A DNA stretch of 64,000 nt from Oreocharis arfaki (taxonomy: Eukaryota; Chordata; Aves; Passeriformes; Paramythiidae): contig VZRR01004501.1 in assembly GCA_013398015.1 (NCBI GenBank), forward strand, positions 124,001 to 188,000, in the 5' to 3' direction. Shown here in pieces: positions 11,622 to 23,120 of the stretch. A program made the translations under genes and the position numbers. Within the stretch, counting starts at the first letter, position 1; each line of letters starts with the position of its first letter. The notes under the pieces were generated by a model, which made no database searches, was not told where the DNA came from, and was given only the letters and a program-made list of their open reading frames with translations.

Positions 11622-11858
11622 GCCTTTCTCCCAGTTTCAGGAGAAGGCACCAGCCTTTCTCCCAGCTTCAGGAGAAGGCACCAGCCTTTCTCCCAGTTTC
11701 AGGAGAAGGCACCAGCCTTTCTCCCAGCTTCAGGAGAAGGCACCAGCCTTTCTCCCAGTTTCAGCAGAAGGCACCAACCTTTCTCCCAATTTCAGGAGAA
11801 GGCACCAGCCTTTCTCCCAGTTTCAGGAGAAGGCACCAGCCTTTCTCCCAGCTTCAGG
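11622..11858. repeat. 31-bp minisatellite, 7.6 copies, self-complementary unit
   Basis: Units start at 11622, 11653, 11684, 11715, 11746, 11777, 11808 and 11839; the last covers 20 of 31 bp. There are no indels between copies. Each unit holds GCCTTTCTCC (positions 1-10) and GGAGAAGGC (19-27), which can pair as a 9-bp stem with one bulged T and an 8-nt loop. Position 14 alternates T,C,T,C,T,T,T,C. Other changes are G20C in copy 5, and G1A plus G13A in copy 6. Because 31 is not a multiple of 3 and no frame contains a stop, the array creates the window's longest open frame (11358-11879, 173 codons), which I do not regard as a gene. Confidence 0.95.
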
Positions 11859-13388
11859 GTACAAAAGGTGAAATCTTGAAAAGCAAAGGATGTTTCATCT
11901 GCCATGAAGCACAAGCCTTCCTTTAGAAATTCAGCTCTAGTGGCTGCATGTTGTTTGCATCCTTTTTTCTGGAAGATTAGAAAGGCACAGAGCAATGCAG
12001 TGGTGTGGTGGATATTTGGTTAGATTTACCTTGTCTGCACGTCATTGCAGGGAACAGAGGGCAGAAGAGATCACAGGACAAGAGAAATACGATTAAAGGA
12101 AGGAGATTTTCTCCATCTGAATGAGGTTTATAGTTCGTTGAACACAAGCTGGTACTTAGTGTTTCTGTACCTATACAACACAGTCCTTATACCACGTGGA
12201 AAGAGAATATTCAGTGCACAGCTTTCCAAAGAATAAGTGAATAGTAACAGCAAATACAGGCACTCTTACCTAGTCTCTTTCACCTTCTCCATTTCAATTA
12301 GAAACAAACAAACCAAAGCACAAACCCAATCACCAAACTCTCTCAACTTCCTGACACTCACTTCCTTTGAAAATAACAAAAAATTTTCAATATATATTTG
12401 AAAAAAATTTGATTGCTCCAATCCTATTCACTTTGGCTGCTGGTTTACTCCAGCACAGGAAATGTGAGGCAACATCCAGACTGTCAGCATCCTTTTCATG
12501 CTGTCAGACCACATCAGAGGAGCTCACATCACCCACATTTGCTATTAACTCGAATGCTGCATCTGCTCCTACAGTCATTTAAGGAAAGATAATTCCTCTG
12601 CTCGTGCACAAACCCCCAGCAGACACAATGCTCAGCAGAGCCCTTCAGGGCTTGGGGAACGCCTGCAAAATCAACCCATGGCAGCCTCAAAGCAGCAGCA
12701 GCATAATCCTCGGGCCTTGTATGTGTGTTAAAGACGACACTGAACCCTGCCACCCTGGCAAGAGCAGACAGCAGCTTTTCCCTTTGGATAATGGGATGCT
12801 CTCATGGCAGCCTGAGGAATGCTGGATCTGCCTCCAGGTGAATCCCTTCCGAGCTGCACCATACGCTCAGGCAGCTCCAGACTGCTTCAGATGCTGCAAA
12901 AAGCACAAAGAGATGGCTTTTCACAAACACATTCATGCAGCAATGGTGAAAACCCAAGAGCAAAATGCTTTACTGAGGGAGAGGAATGATGCTTCAGCCT
13001 GTCCCACGTACATCAAGCACACACAGCTACAGGTTCTTACTTTACTTGGAACGGATTGAAAATTGTCAATAAGAAAATTAAAAAGACTGGAGCCTGGGGG
13101 AAGCATTTTTAATGTATTTAAGACTTGTCTCACAATACCTATCATGAAATATTTCAGTATTTTGACTCAAGACACAGATTTCACCCTCTTTATAATGTCT
13201 GGATGAAAACAAATAAAACTCAGAAAACTAAGGACCATGTTTCAAAAATGGTGTGTTTGGGGATTTTAGTTCCCAAAGGTGCTTTAATGATTTGTGTGGG
13301 AAAGATAAAGATCTGCATCTGCTTCTGATTTGGAAACAGGAGCCTTGAGTCTACTGAAAGTCTACTGAAAATAGATAAATAAAACACC
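11859..13388. other. Unique non-coding stretch
   Basis: No repeat family or gene recognised. A 151-codon plus-strand open frame at 12604-13059 is one of the longest non-repeat frames in the window. Its translation is moderately Cys-rich (for example PEECWICLQ), but it has no family match I know and no flanking splice or promoter evidence. Confidence 0.4.
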
Positions 13389-13500
13389 TTTGTTTATATG
13401 TGAACAAACAAATATATAAAAAATATAAAGATATAAAATTTATTATTTATATATAAACAAAACTGTGTGTTTGTTTTCATGCATAAATATATATAGTTTC
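13389..13500. repeat. AT-rich tract with inverted repeats
   Basis: TTTGTTTATAT at 13389-13399 is perfectly complementary to ATATAAACAAA at 13451-13461, separated by an AT-rich spacer of 51 bp. A second purine/pyrimidine-skewed pair (AACAAACA near 13403, TGTTTGTT near 13469) overlaps it. The tract ends in a short AT dinucleotide run near 13487. It could extrude a cruciform, but AT-rich low complexity alone can explain it. Confidence 0.6.
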
Positions 13501-16500
13501 ATACAGATTTCAGATTTCAAGTGCATACACACGTGCACACACAAATATGAGGAAACTATTCTAATATGCAAACTGAAAGGGGAAAAATGAGAAGCCTTTC
13601 TCTCTAGTTGGAATGAAACCTCATTCTGACCCAGCTGTCAGATGTGAACAAAGCCAGGGGCTCATTCAAGCCCTGCCTGAAGCTCAGATCCTCTCTCTCC
13701 AACATCCTCCTTGTCAAGCTCTTCCCGACATCCTGCAGCCCAATGTGATTTATTTGAGATGTTATCAGAGCCCTCAAAGCATTTCTTGGGATCTTTTTTA
13801 AAGAATCCAGAAGTCAAGGCAGTGAATAACAAAAGATTATGTTAAAACCATCACATTAAACCCAAAACTGCCAGGTTGGGTATTATTTGTTAAGAGTTTG
13901 ACCAGGATTTTTGTGGAGGAAGAACACACGAGCACCAGATTCCCTTGGGATTGTTGCTGCAGTGGTTCTGGAGAAGAGCTCTTGTCCTCCACATCCTTCC
14001 ACAGAACAAGGGACAGGGCTGTGAGCTCAGGGACAGCATCTGCAGGATGTTGTTCCTCTTGGGCAGCCAAACTCATCAGAGAGGATTTGGGGATGCCTGG
14101 AAGGGAGAGGCTTTGCCACGCTTTCATCTCACCCTGCCTTTGAAGATCCTGACCGCCCTTAGCAGGAGCTCCCCGAGCACATCTCGGCACAGAAAATCCC
14201 TGGCATGGAATGTTGATTCTTGTGACATTGATTCACAAGATCCTGCCCTGGGGAAGAAAAGAATCCTACAGACTAAGATGGATCTAGCATGGAAAAAAAG
14301 TGGATCTAGACAGGTAAATTACCTCCAGCAGCCAGAGAATTAAAACTAATTCAAAGGAAAAGAAAATAACCAATTAAGAACAAATTAGGAATTTAGGAAT
14401 AATTAGACACGTCCACCTTGACTCAGGACACGGTTCCTACTTATCTAAACTGAAAATGAAGAAACTGGCAGTAAACCCCTACTTTTACCGTGTATTTACT
14501 CAGTAAGATTTTAATTATGGGATAATTGTGGAACTTGTGGAATCCACTGCAACATTTTGGGGAGAAAAGAATGAGGTGACCAATAGATAATGGATACTCA
14601 AAGTACATTGAAAATCCAACTCCATTTGCTATTTGAATCTCTCAACTGGAGAGAAAAAGCTGTGAAAATACTGACGAAATTATTTACAGGGAGATTTGCA
14701 TCAAGAAACCCAAAATACCCTAAGAGTGGTGGCTTGGAATCTACAACTGTAATAACATCTCCTCAGTGGGGAAAAAGGGCCAAATTCTCATTTACTTGCA
14801 GAAAAATGAAGAGTTTTTTAGGGAATAGTTTTAGATACAAATATGATTCTATTCCTTTCCCATTCTTCTCCTCCCCCCCTCTAATAAAGGACTGCTCACA
14901 AAATCAAATTAAGTCAATTTTTTAAACTGACATTTTAAATTAAATAAAGGTACAATCTGAATAATCAGGGCAGTGTAAAGCACAGGACACATCCCAGTTA
15001 TCTACTCAGCACTGACTACGAATTATCAGGTGTCCCGCAGCACAGAGGCCACGTCAGCACAGCCAAGGAATATCAGGACTTTGGAGCTACTCATTCCCAG
15101 TCAAATTCTAAACACAGTTCTAAGTTCTGCCAGGTCTCGGTATTTCACAACATTTTTTTCACTCATTTTACTAATCAAACTGCTAAAATCAAAACACTTC
15201 AATTTCTTTTTTACAGCAGACTTCTCTCTTACTTTGTTCTTAGCTGGGAACTGAAGTGGGAGGTGCAGCGAGATCAGGTTTTTTGCTGTTCAAAAGTACA
15301 GTTTGACTTGCAGACATCAGTAATGCCATAAAAAGATTAACAGCACCATGGATAGGGCTTGAGGGGAATAAGCTGCGAGCACAAAGTTGCTGAAGATTCA
15401 GGATTTAATTGAAAGTGACTTTCTTACAAAATGGGTTAGTGACACCGTATCCTGTAGCTCTGGGTCTCAGAGTGATTTAACCAATTTTCACAGAAATAAA
15501 AGAAATTTGAGCAAAAATCATATTAAAAATACAGCCTCATGATTTTTATCAATTTTACAAGAGATTTTAAAGATGAAAAAGATCATTGAAGCCGTCTAAG
15601 CAACTCTGTTAAGAAACAAACTAATTAGTCAGGCCGTGCCTAATCAAGACTTGTTTCCTCAGTGAGATGAGCCACAGCACTGGGTCACTTTTCCAGCTGT
15701 TAAAAGCTGTGGAATTTCCTGGGAAGAAGCTCTTACACTTGGGTGTGCCAAGGCTTTCTACCTTTGTCCTCAGAGCTATTTCCAGGCTGTGAAAGGCACT
15801 CCCCACATATTCACCAACCACGTGGCAGATGAGAACTTCTGAAAGGTGCTTGAACAGCTGAGCAAACCTTCTCCTGCTTCTCAAAATAAAGGGCAAGTGC
15901 TTGGGCTGTTTGAAGTGTCATCACCCACAAGTGGCACTCAGCCCTTGTGTCTCCCAAAGGCTCGAAGAACTGGAATTTCTGGGTTGTTTTTTTTTCCTTG
16001 TTGGTTGGCAGTGGGCTTGTGCTCTCAGATGCCACAATAAGCACGAGGGTGACTGCCAGGTTTGAACAGTGCAAAGTGCAAAAAGTGTAAAAAGGAGTGG
16101 TTGTGTAATTAATTTAAGTTACTCAGTTTCCTCAGAAATAGCCTCCGAGCAAGGCATTCCCCATTCCATGTGCTCACTTCCCTGTGAGAGCCAGAAATCA
16201 GCCCAGTTCTTCTGAAATGCTCCCTTTGAAAGTGGAAGAACAGAGATACTTCCAAATCCTTTCATCTTCAGTGAAAGCTCTAAGTAATTTTCTTTTCTTT
16301 CCTCCCCCCCCCATAATGGTGACAGGGATTCAGTTCAGCAGAAGAACAATCTTGCCCAAGTCTTCAAATACAACATGAGAAGTTCAGTGAAAAATTCTTC
16401 ATGGAACCTGCTGATTACAGCAGAGGTCAATCACACAGCCACTTTCTGAAGAGCTAGAAAGTTTTCAAGCCAGTTATTCTTTCATAAGCACTTTACTGCC

Positions 16501-17715
16501 CTGTTTCCAGTTTAATTGCCAGCACTACTCTTGTCAAGTTCCCTCTCCAGCCCATGTCTGCTTTAACAAGTCCTGCAGCCCTGGAGCGAGCAACTTTGTT
16601 GAGCCAAATAATTAGTGTTGAAGAGTCAGTGCTCACACTCTGTGCTTTTCAGAAGGTTTTATTTTGAATTATCCCATCCTACTGTCCATTTTACATGTTT
16701 GTCAGAAGTGCATCTTCCAGTTAATTTGCACCCAAAAGGAATTCAGGTGATTTACTCTGACATTGCCCCCTGATGTGAAACACGGCATGGGAACCATGGA
16801 GAGTTGGGAGAGTCGCTTTCAGAGTGCACTTGTAATCTGTAAGTAATGTCTGCTTAAATTTTAGGTGGCTAAAATCTGTCACTTTTCAAAGTGTGACTGT
16901 TTTCCCCAAGATAATTCAGATCCACAGGATACAACATCATCATGACCAACTCGGCAGCAGAAAGGCAACTCACAGCAACAACTTCCTGCTACTGGACAGA
17001 AGGTAAAAAAATCTGAAAACACAGAGATGACATTGGTCTTCCTCACTTACAGTTACCACATCAAGCAAAAAACCAAAGCAAAGTATGGTCACTGTTTTAT
17101 TCCCTGATGGGGAACCTGGTATAAGATTCAAATTCCTGTTTTATTATTGTCGTGCACCTCAGTCCAAGGAAGCCAGCACACCTTCCAAGCGGTTTTGCAA
17201 TTTGCAAAGCTGCTGCTTTTCAGTAACTGAACTGTGGGGTCCTTCCTTTGTCCCTGCAGCTCAATGGTGAAAGGATTTTAATTTCTGAAATATGTTCCTC
17301 TGTCAGAAGCAAAAAGCCTGACTGCTCGTATACATCAAATGACACATTGACAGCATAAATTTGCATTTACTAAGTATGTTTTACCCTTTAAAAAGGAGCA
17401 GCCTGAGGATAATCAAGTGAACTTCCAAGAGCTAAGATGGTCCCTGCAAGTTTTCCTTGAGGAATTACCTTGAGAGTGGTAGCACAGCCCCATCAACAGT
17501 TTTATATGTCCCTATTTTTGGGGGGGTATGGATGAATTTGTCTTCAGATCCTTCAGGTATTCAAGATCCAGGAGACCTGAGCAGATCATGAGCTTCCCAG
17601 CAACACAGAATACTGGAATGTCCAGTGGTGACCTCACAGATCACAGCATCTCTATCAAAGAAGGCCAACAGCCCATGCTGCAGGGGCTCAGATGGTCGAC
17701 ATCTAATACCCAGTG
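13501..17715. other. Unique non-coding stretch
   Basis: No transposon or gene is recognised in 4.2 kb. Open frames reach 132 codons (13945-14343 plus) and 117 codons (13837-14190 minus); they overlap each other on opposite strands and show no domain. There are short T/C runs near 16303-16312. Confidence 0.4.
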
Positions 17716-17955
17716 TGAAGGAGGGTAGGTTTAGATTGGATATGAAGAAATTCTTCCCTGGGAGGGTGGGGAGGCCCTGGCACAGGGTGCCCAGAGAAGC
17801 TGTGGCTGCCCCTGGATCCCTGGAAGTGTCCAAGGCCAGGTTGGACGGGGTTTGGAGCAGCCTGGGCTAGTGGAAGGTGTCCCTGCCCATGGCAGGGGGT
17901 GGCACTGGATGAGCTTTAAGGTCTCTTTCAACCCAGACCATTCTCTGATTCTACA
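17716..17955 (+). mobile_element. CR1 LINE, 5'-truncated, passerine-type, plus strand
   Basis: Well-preserved CR1 3' part: GGTAGGTTTAGATTGGATAT, GAAATTCTTCCCTGGGAGGG, GAGGCCCTGGCACAGGGTGC, CCTGGATCCCTGGAAGTGTC (about 17812-17831), GTGTCCCTGCCCATGGCAGG and a tail ending TTCTCTGATTCTAC. The 'gatccctggaagtgtcc' wording is shared with copies at 30655, 34510, 37775, 43839 and 48874, so they form one sub-type. High similarity among them indicates relatively recent activity. Confidence 0.93.
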
Positions 17956-20846
17956 ATCTGGACGCTCTAGGAAGACAGACTTTCTTCTCAGCTGCCTTGC
18001 AACTGTGTCTGCAAGAAGAAAAATTTCTGTGTGCCTTTGGAAACATCTGAGAGCACACAGAGAGTCTCAGTGCAGTGATGGGAGTACAAGTTAGGTTTTG
18101 TACTGGCTAAACTCACCTGTGTCTATCAGAGGAAAGTCACGCTACCCAAATGTTGAAGCCTCCAGCCTAGACAGCAAATTTTGAGCAAAGATGGTTCTGG
18201 GATACTTTTCTGGAAAAGGAAGAGCCTTTGTCAGGAAACCTGTATTTTCTGGAAGGACTCTCTACCTGTTCAATAGCATCTCATTTTTTGTCACATGCTT
18301 CTGTAGAAAGGGGCCCTTTCATCCAAAGCAGAAGCTGAAAAAAACCTACAAAATTCCAGAAGCAAGTTATTACCGGTTTGGCAAAGTTGAACACAATCTA
18401 AATCCAAGTGCAGAGAATTCATATGTTTAACTCAAACTTGTACTGGATCATTCTCCATGCCCCACCTTTTCATTGAGAAGATACTTAACTGGCTCATTAA
18501 AATCACTGAGACTTCCACAAGAAGCAGTCTGTGAAGTATCCATGTATGTATTTTCTCCTCCTCAAGGTTTCCTTGTCTCAATATGTAATCTAATAAGCCT
18601 AAAACTCCTTTAGTCCACCCCTCAGAATTTCTCTCGGCCACTTTGGACAGCACCATCCTCCCATCTCAAAATCATCTTCTTTGTCACTTCCAACCTATTT
18701 TAGTTTTGTTGTCCTTTCCTGCATAACAGTTCTAACACCACCAGCTTCTTTGTAATTTGCACAGAACAAAAGCTGTAACTCACTTTCCTCCTTCTTGTAT
18801 CTCAGTAACTCCAAAAGCCTCCTCCCTGGCTGGGCCAAACCCTGCTTTCCTCACAGTGATCAAAGGCATCACTTTTTTTTTGGCTGGCCAACTGCAATAT
18901 CCAAACTGACACCATCTTCTCATCTTTTTGCATGATCCTTCTCATTCCATCAAATATCAATCACTTGTCTCCTCCAGTATCAAGAAATAAGAACAGCAAA
19001 GCAGCCAAAAGTAGTTGAAGTGGGAAATTTTGTATAGAGATAGGCAGGAACAGGACGTCTGAAATAAAAAAATTAAAAAACCTGAACTCATACCTCGGAG
19101 TCATCTAAACAAAAGCAAAAGACTGCAGCTATAGAGCCTCGATGTGATTTTTCTCTCCACTCTAGGTACAGACTCCTGGTTTTTCCTTGCACCTGACCTC
19201 TCTGAACAAGGTGGTCCTAATCAAGCATCATTCTCTAATTACTCTTAATGAATGTGTGAAATGATTGAGTGTCAGCTGGCACCTCTAATTAGCAAAAGGG
19301 GGTTGTAAAGTTATCTTCCAATAAAGTCCTGAGTGCCCATTGCCTGGGGTGGTCCCAAACAAGTACACTGACAATTCTGCTTCTTCTGAAGTTGCTCACA
19401 AACCTGTAGGCATAATTCTTTTCTTTCCAATTCCCACAAAAATCCCCAGCTATGGTAACCTCAAGAGGATGTTGTCAGCCATATCCCACCTGCAATGGCA
19501 CCCAGTTATTTTTCCCCATTTTCTGCATGCTCACCCACTCACCAGTGTCCCTTCTCTGTCTGCTTTTTGTTATCACACACACTTCCCAAGGATAAAGCCT
19601 CTTTTTAATTCTGGGCTCATGCAGCAGGATCACAATCCATGCTGAATTTTCACAGGTATTTCAATAATCGATAGCAACCACCCCAAACACGGATTGCTGG
19701 TGAATGAGTCAAGCAGTGCATGTCCTCACTGTGATATTTTGCATATAAAGCAGAAGCTTAATGGAGTAGAAAGCACATCCAGATTAACGGTGTGAAAAGC
19801 AAGTTAATGCTTGTGTGGGATCCAAACCCATAACATGTCTGACTTTGGAGAGGTTAAATTCCTCCTCTAACCATCAAGGCTTGCAGCAGACCCCACACTG
19901 TCCCTGGGAACACGTTGTCAATTTACTGTTCTGACAGATGATTGTGAAGATGAGGAAATGATCCAGAAAAGTGGCATTGATTTGGAAGAGCAGAAAAATT
20001 TGCCAGTCATTGCTTGTTGCTAAGCTGCAACAACAGAAAAAAAAAAGCCTCCATCAGCTCTCAGCTTGTCACTCACAAATATCAATGAGATGTGGTATTT
20101 ACAGTGTTGGTGCAAGGCCTGGGGAATGATTGAGACTGCATCCTGTACTTGAAGCAATTCAGATGGGACCTTAAATACCAGGGACCTCCTCTCTTGGTTT
20201 CACCCACCGAGCTGTGAGATCTTTTTCTTTGGGCAATGGGTGCTTTTCATCTACAGGCTGTGATCCATTTATAAGAATTCAGGGCAGGTATTTTAGAGAA
20301 AGGGAAAACTGCATGGCTTGAATGAGTCTGCAACTTACACTGCAAGCAGGTGTTTGTCAGATCCTCCTCTTAGAAATCACATGCCCTTTAGAGCATTAAA
20401 TCTCAACTCCCAACCTGGAATTTGTTAACTGGAGCTGGACAGTAGAGCTGCAGCCAGAATAAACAATTATTTATGGCAAGCTTGTGCAAGGAACCAGCCT
20501 CAGTGGTCCATTCTTTCTTCCGTGCTCTAAATATTATTCATCTATAACAAAACCCAGCTGATGACTTTTCCCCACACTCTACATGTCCTCTGAAAATCTG
20601 ACACAAGACACACACACTGGCCCCAAATTTCCACACAGAAAATTTCCATTTGCTTTGTGTCCAGAGGAAGGAGGGAGCTGGCACAAAATTTTAACCCTTT
20701 CAGAGAAAAATCCCTGGGTAGTATCAGGAGGGATATCAAGTAAATAGTGCACAGCTCCTTTATAGTTCACACCTTTTCACCCAGCTCTTCAGACAGTGCC
20801 CACAGTCAACAAGTCATTTACCAGTATAATAACATTAATTACATGA
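17956..20846. other. Unique non-coding stretch
   Basis: No transposon or gene recognised in 2.9 kb. Open frames are 101 codons or fewer (19340-19645 plus) without motifs. Confidence 0.4.
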
Positions 20847-20969
20847 ATAATATTAATATTATAATATGAATAAACATGCAAATCCACAGGTAGAAGCTGT
20901 TTCTTTTGACATAGACCCCATGTAAACGTTATTAGATGTATATATATATCTATATATGTATATATATGT
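20847..20969. repeat. AT palindrome and (TA)n microsatellite
   Basis: ATAATATTAATATTAT at 20847-20862 is a perfect 16-bp palindrome. Fourteen bases further on, at 20876-20883, lies a perfect octamer ATGCAAAT. A degenerate TA/TATG dinucleotide tract then runs from about 20937 to 20969. Both AT elements are expected in AT-rich DNA; no function is inferred. Confidence 0.7.
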
Positions 20970-21448
20970 AATAAGTACTCTGTGCCATGACTAATGGCTT
21001 GCAGAAGCAATTTGAAGCATAAAGCTCAGAACAATGAAAGAAAGGCTTCCCTGAACCCCTTCTTTCTTTCCTCTTCTTCACACCTCTCACCCCTAGGTTT
21101 ACACACAGTATTTTTTCTTTTTACAGAGGTCAATAATACCTGTAAACAAATTAGGGAGTAGAAAATGAAGCACAAACTTGTTAGGTGATGGATTCATTCC
21201 TTAAGCACATCAGAGGCTGCACAGATCATGAGATGACAAAGCATTATTTCCATGTGTCCTAACGTTCAATCAAGAGCCCTTTCCTTCCTAATTCTGTTCT
21301 AAGGTCTCGTTTTCCCACTCCTCTTCCAATGCTGCCAGATTCAGGGCCACAATTAAAAACCCTCAGCTCCCAGACTTGCTTCATTTATAAACATCCACCT
21401 TTCAATAAAGAGGAGTTTTTATTATATGCCGAAGGCCTCGTTTAAAAA
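20970..21448. other. Unique non-coding stretch
   Basis: No repeat or gene recognised; a short CT-rich run (about 21048-21075) is the only local bias. Confidence 0.4.
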
Positions 21449-21722
21449 TCACTGAATCAAAGAATAATTTGGGTTGCAAAAGACCACTAAGAAAATTGAG
21501 TCCAACCGTTAACCCAGAACTTACAAGGCCACCACTAAACCCTGTCCCCAAGTGCCACATCTTTTAAATCCCTCCAGGGATGGTGACTCCAGCACCTCCC
21601 TGAGCAGTGCCAGTGTTTGACACCTCTTCTGGTGAGAAGTTTTCCATTTCCTCTGGTCTTATCACTGGGAGAAGAGACCGACCCCCACCTGGCTATGACC
21701 TCCTTTCAGGGAGTTGTAGAGA
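21449..21722 (-). mobile_element. CR1 LINE, minus strand, internally deleted
   Basis: The plus strand opens with TCACTGAATCAAAGAATAAT and ATTGAGTCCAACCGTTAACC, then TGGTGACTCCAGCACCTCCC and CAGTGCCAGTGTTTGACA. After GTGAGAAGTTTTCC it jumps to TTTCCTCTGGTCTTATCACT and ACCCCCACCTGGCTATGACC, which lie further toward the 5' side of CR1. The consensus between these blocks is missing, so an internal deletion is likely. Divergence is higher than in the passerine-type copies, so this is an older sub-type. Confidence 0.85.
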
Positions 21723-22139
21723 ATTATAAATAACATGGAGGAAGAGGACTCAGACTCACACAAAAATTATAGACATAATTTGATCTCCACCCCCTGTAGC
21801 AATGAAAACTCCTTGAAAGGTAAACAACAGCAAAAAAAAAACCACAACCCAAACCCAAAATGCAGCACTTCAGCTTGACAAAAATAAGAAAGTTCAAGTT
21901 CTGAAGGCAGAATTATAACAACATGGAAAAGATTTTTTTTTCCTCATAAGAGGATAAAATCAAGCTACCTAAAGAAACAAGCCCAGAGCAAATATCATGT
22001 ATTACCAACAGATTTAAAATCCACTCTTCCTTTCCTCCCAGGCACCCTGTGCATCTGCTCGAGGCCTTTTGTTATCTGTCTGAGTTATAAGCAAGAACAA
22101 GGAGTTGGGAAGTGATTGCTCCCCTGAAATCAGCACTTT
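21723..22139. other. Unique non-coding stretch
   Basis: No repeat or gene recognised; an A-run near 21831-21840 and a T8 run at about 21933-21942 are present. Confidence 0.4.
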
Positions 22140-22616
22140 TGAGGTTGCACCTTGAATCCTGTTGATAGGGAAGGTGTGTGTTCATGTCTTTACAAACAAT
22201 TCCATGGGTGAGGGGATGGCTGCTAACATCTTGGAAATGGGGCTTAATGTCTCTACCAACTTCAAAGTGCAGGTTTGTTCCAGAGCCCAGACATCCTGAC
22301 TCCTGAAACAGGCAAGAGGGTCAGCACAAACCTGAGCTTCTGAACTTCGGGGGTAAACAACACGTGTAAGGAGGAATATGTGTCAGGCAATTTGGGAAAG
22401 CTGCACCTCCCTGGTACCTCAGCAATGGGAAAAGGAAGAGGGCAGCGTGCAGCCGGGAGTTTGGGATAAAAGGAGGCTGCGCCCTCCGAAACCTCGAGAG
22501 AGAAAACCCCACGGGCTGTGCCCCAGTGGCCTCTCTCCCTTTATTTGAATAAAGTTGTAGGACTCCTCTGTCTCCTTTATGGACACCGGATTTTCATAGC
22601 AGGATTTTCTGCACAC
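22140..22616 (+). mobile_element. Solo LTR, ERVK-like, with TATA-like and poly(A) signals
   Basis: The 3' half has retroviral LTR layout. There is a TATA-like GATAAAAGG at 22465-22473, a GC-rich start of R containing the hairpin-prone GGAGGCTGCGCCCTCC (22473-22488), a poly(A) signal AATAAA at 22548-22553, and a U5-like segment with CTCCTCTGTCTCCTTTATGG ending near TTTTCTGCACA. The upstream part (about 22140-22440) looks like U3 but its start is uncertain. CpGs are unusually frequent (GCGTGC, GCCGGG, CTGCGCC, CTCCGAA, CTCGAG, CACGGG, CACCGG), suggesting moderate age. No internal retroviral sequence follows; a CR1 lies immediately downstream. Class assignment is from memory of passerine LTRs. 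Confidence 0.65.
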
Positions 22617-22639
22617 TGTGATTGGTTTGGGCCCCTCAT

Positions 22640-23120
22640 GACAAGAAGGAGATTGAGGGGCTGGAGCGTGTCCAGAGGAGGGAATGGAGCTGGGAAACGG
22701 TCTGGAGAACCACAAGAAGCTGTGGGAGCTGGGAAAGGAGCTCAGCCTGGAGAAAAGGAGGCTGAGGGGGGACCTTCTGGCTCTGCACAACTCCCTGACA
22801 GGAGGGGGCAGCCAGGGGTGTCGGGCTCTGCTTCCAGGGAAGAAGGGATAGGACAAGAAATGGCTTCAATTCGCTCCAGGGAAGGTTTAGATGGGATATT
22901 AGGAAAAATTTCTTCACTAAAGGGGTGATCAGGCATTGGAACAGGCTGTCCAGGGAAGTGGTGAAATCATCACCTCTGTGAGTGTTCAAAGAATTGTGTG
23001 GATGTGGCACTCAGGAAGAGAGTTTAGTGGTGAACGTGGTCGTGCTGGGTTAATGGCTGAACTTAATGATCTTCATGGTCTTTTTCCACCTTAATGATTC
23101 TATGATTCTTTGGTTCTATG
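22640..23120 (+). mobile_element. CR1 LINE, 5'-truncated, plus strand (longer copy)
   Basis: About 480 bp of CR1: GGGCTGGAGCGTGTCCAGAG (about 22657-22676), CAGCCTGGAGAAAAGGAGGC, CACAACTCCCTGACAGGAGG, GGTTTAGATGGGATATTAGG, AAATTTCTTCACTAAAGGGG, CATTGGAACAGGCTGTCCAG and TGTGGATGTGGCACTCAGGA. The end is GTCTTTTTCCACCTTAATGA followed by an ATTCTATG/ATTCTTTG tail. Open frames across it (for example 22518-22928 plus) are CR1-derived and not functional. It starts about 25 bp after the LTR. Confidence 0.92.

Noticed and set aside
11622..11858. CRISPR-like repeat array
   Set aside because: Units are directly adjacent without spacers and the genome is avian; this is a minisatellite.
11358..11879. 173-codon open frame, longest in the window
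   Set aside because: It runs through the 31-bp minisatellite, which has no stops in any of the three plus frames. The frame length is a by-product of the repeat.
12604..13059. 151-codon Cys-containing open frame
   Set aside because: No recognised family, conserved motif, promoter or splice context. A frame of this length is plausible by chance in 64 kb scanned in six frames.
22518..22928. 136-codon open frame
   Set aside because: It lies largely inside a 5'-truncated CR1 and the end of an LTR, so it is transposon sequence and not a host gene.
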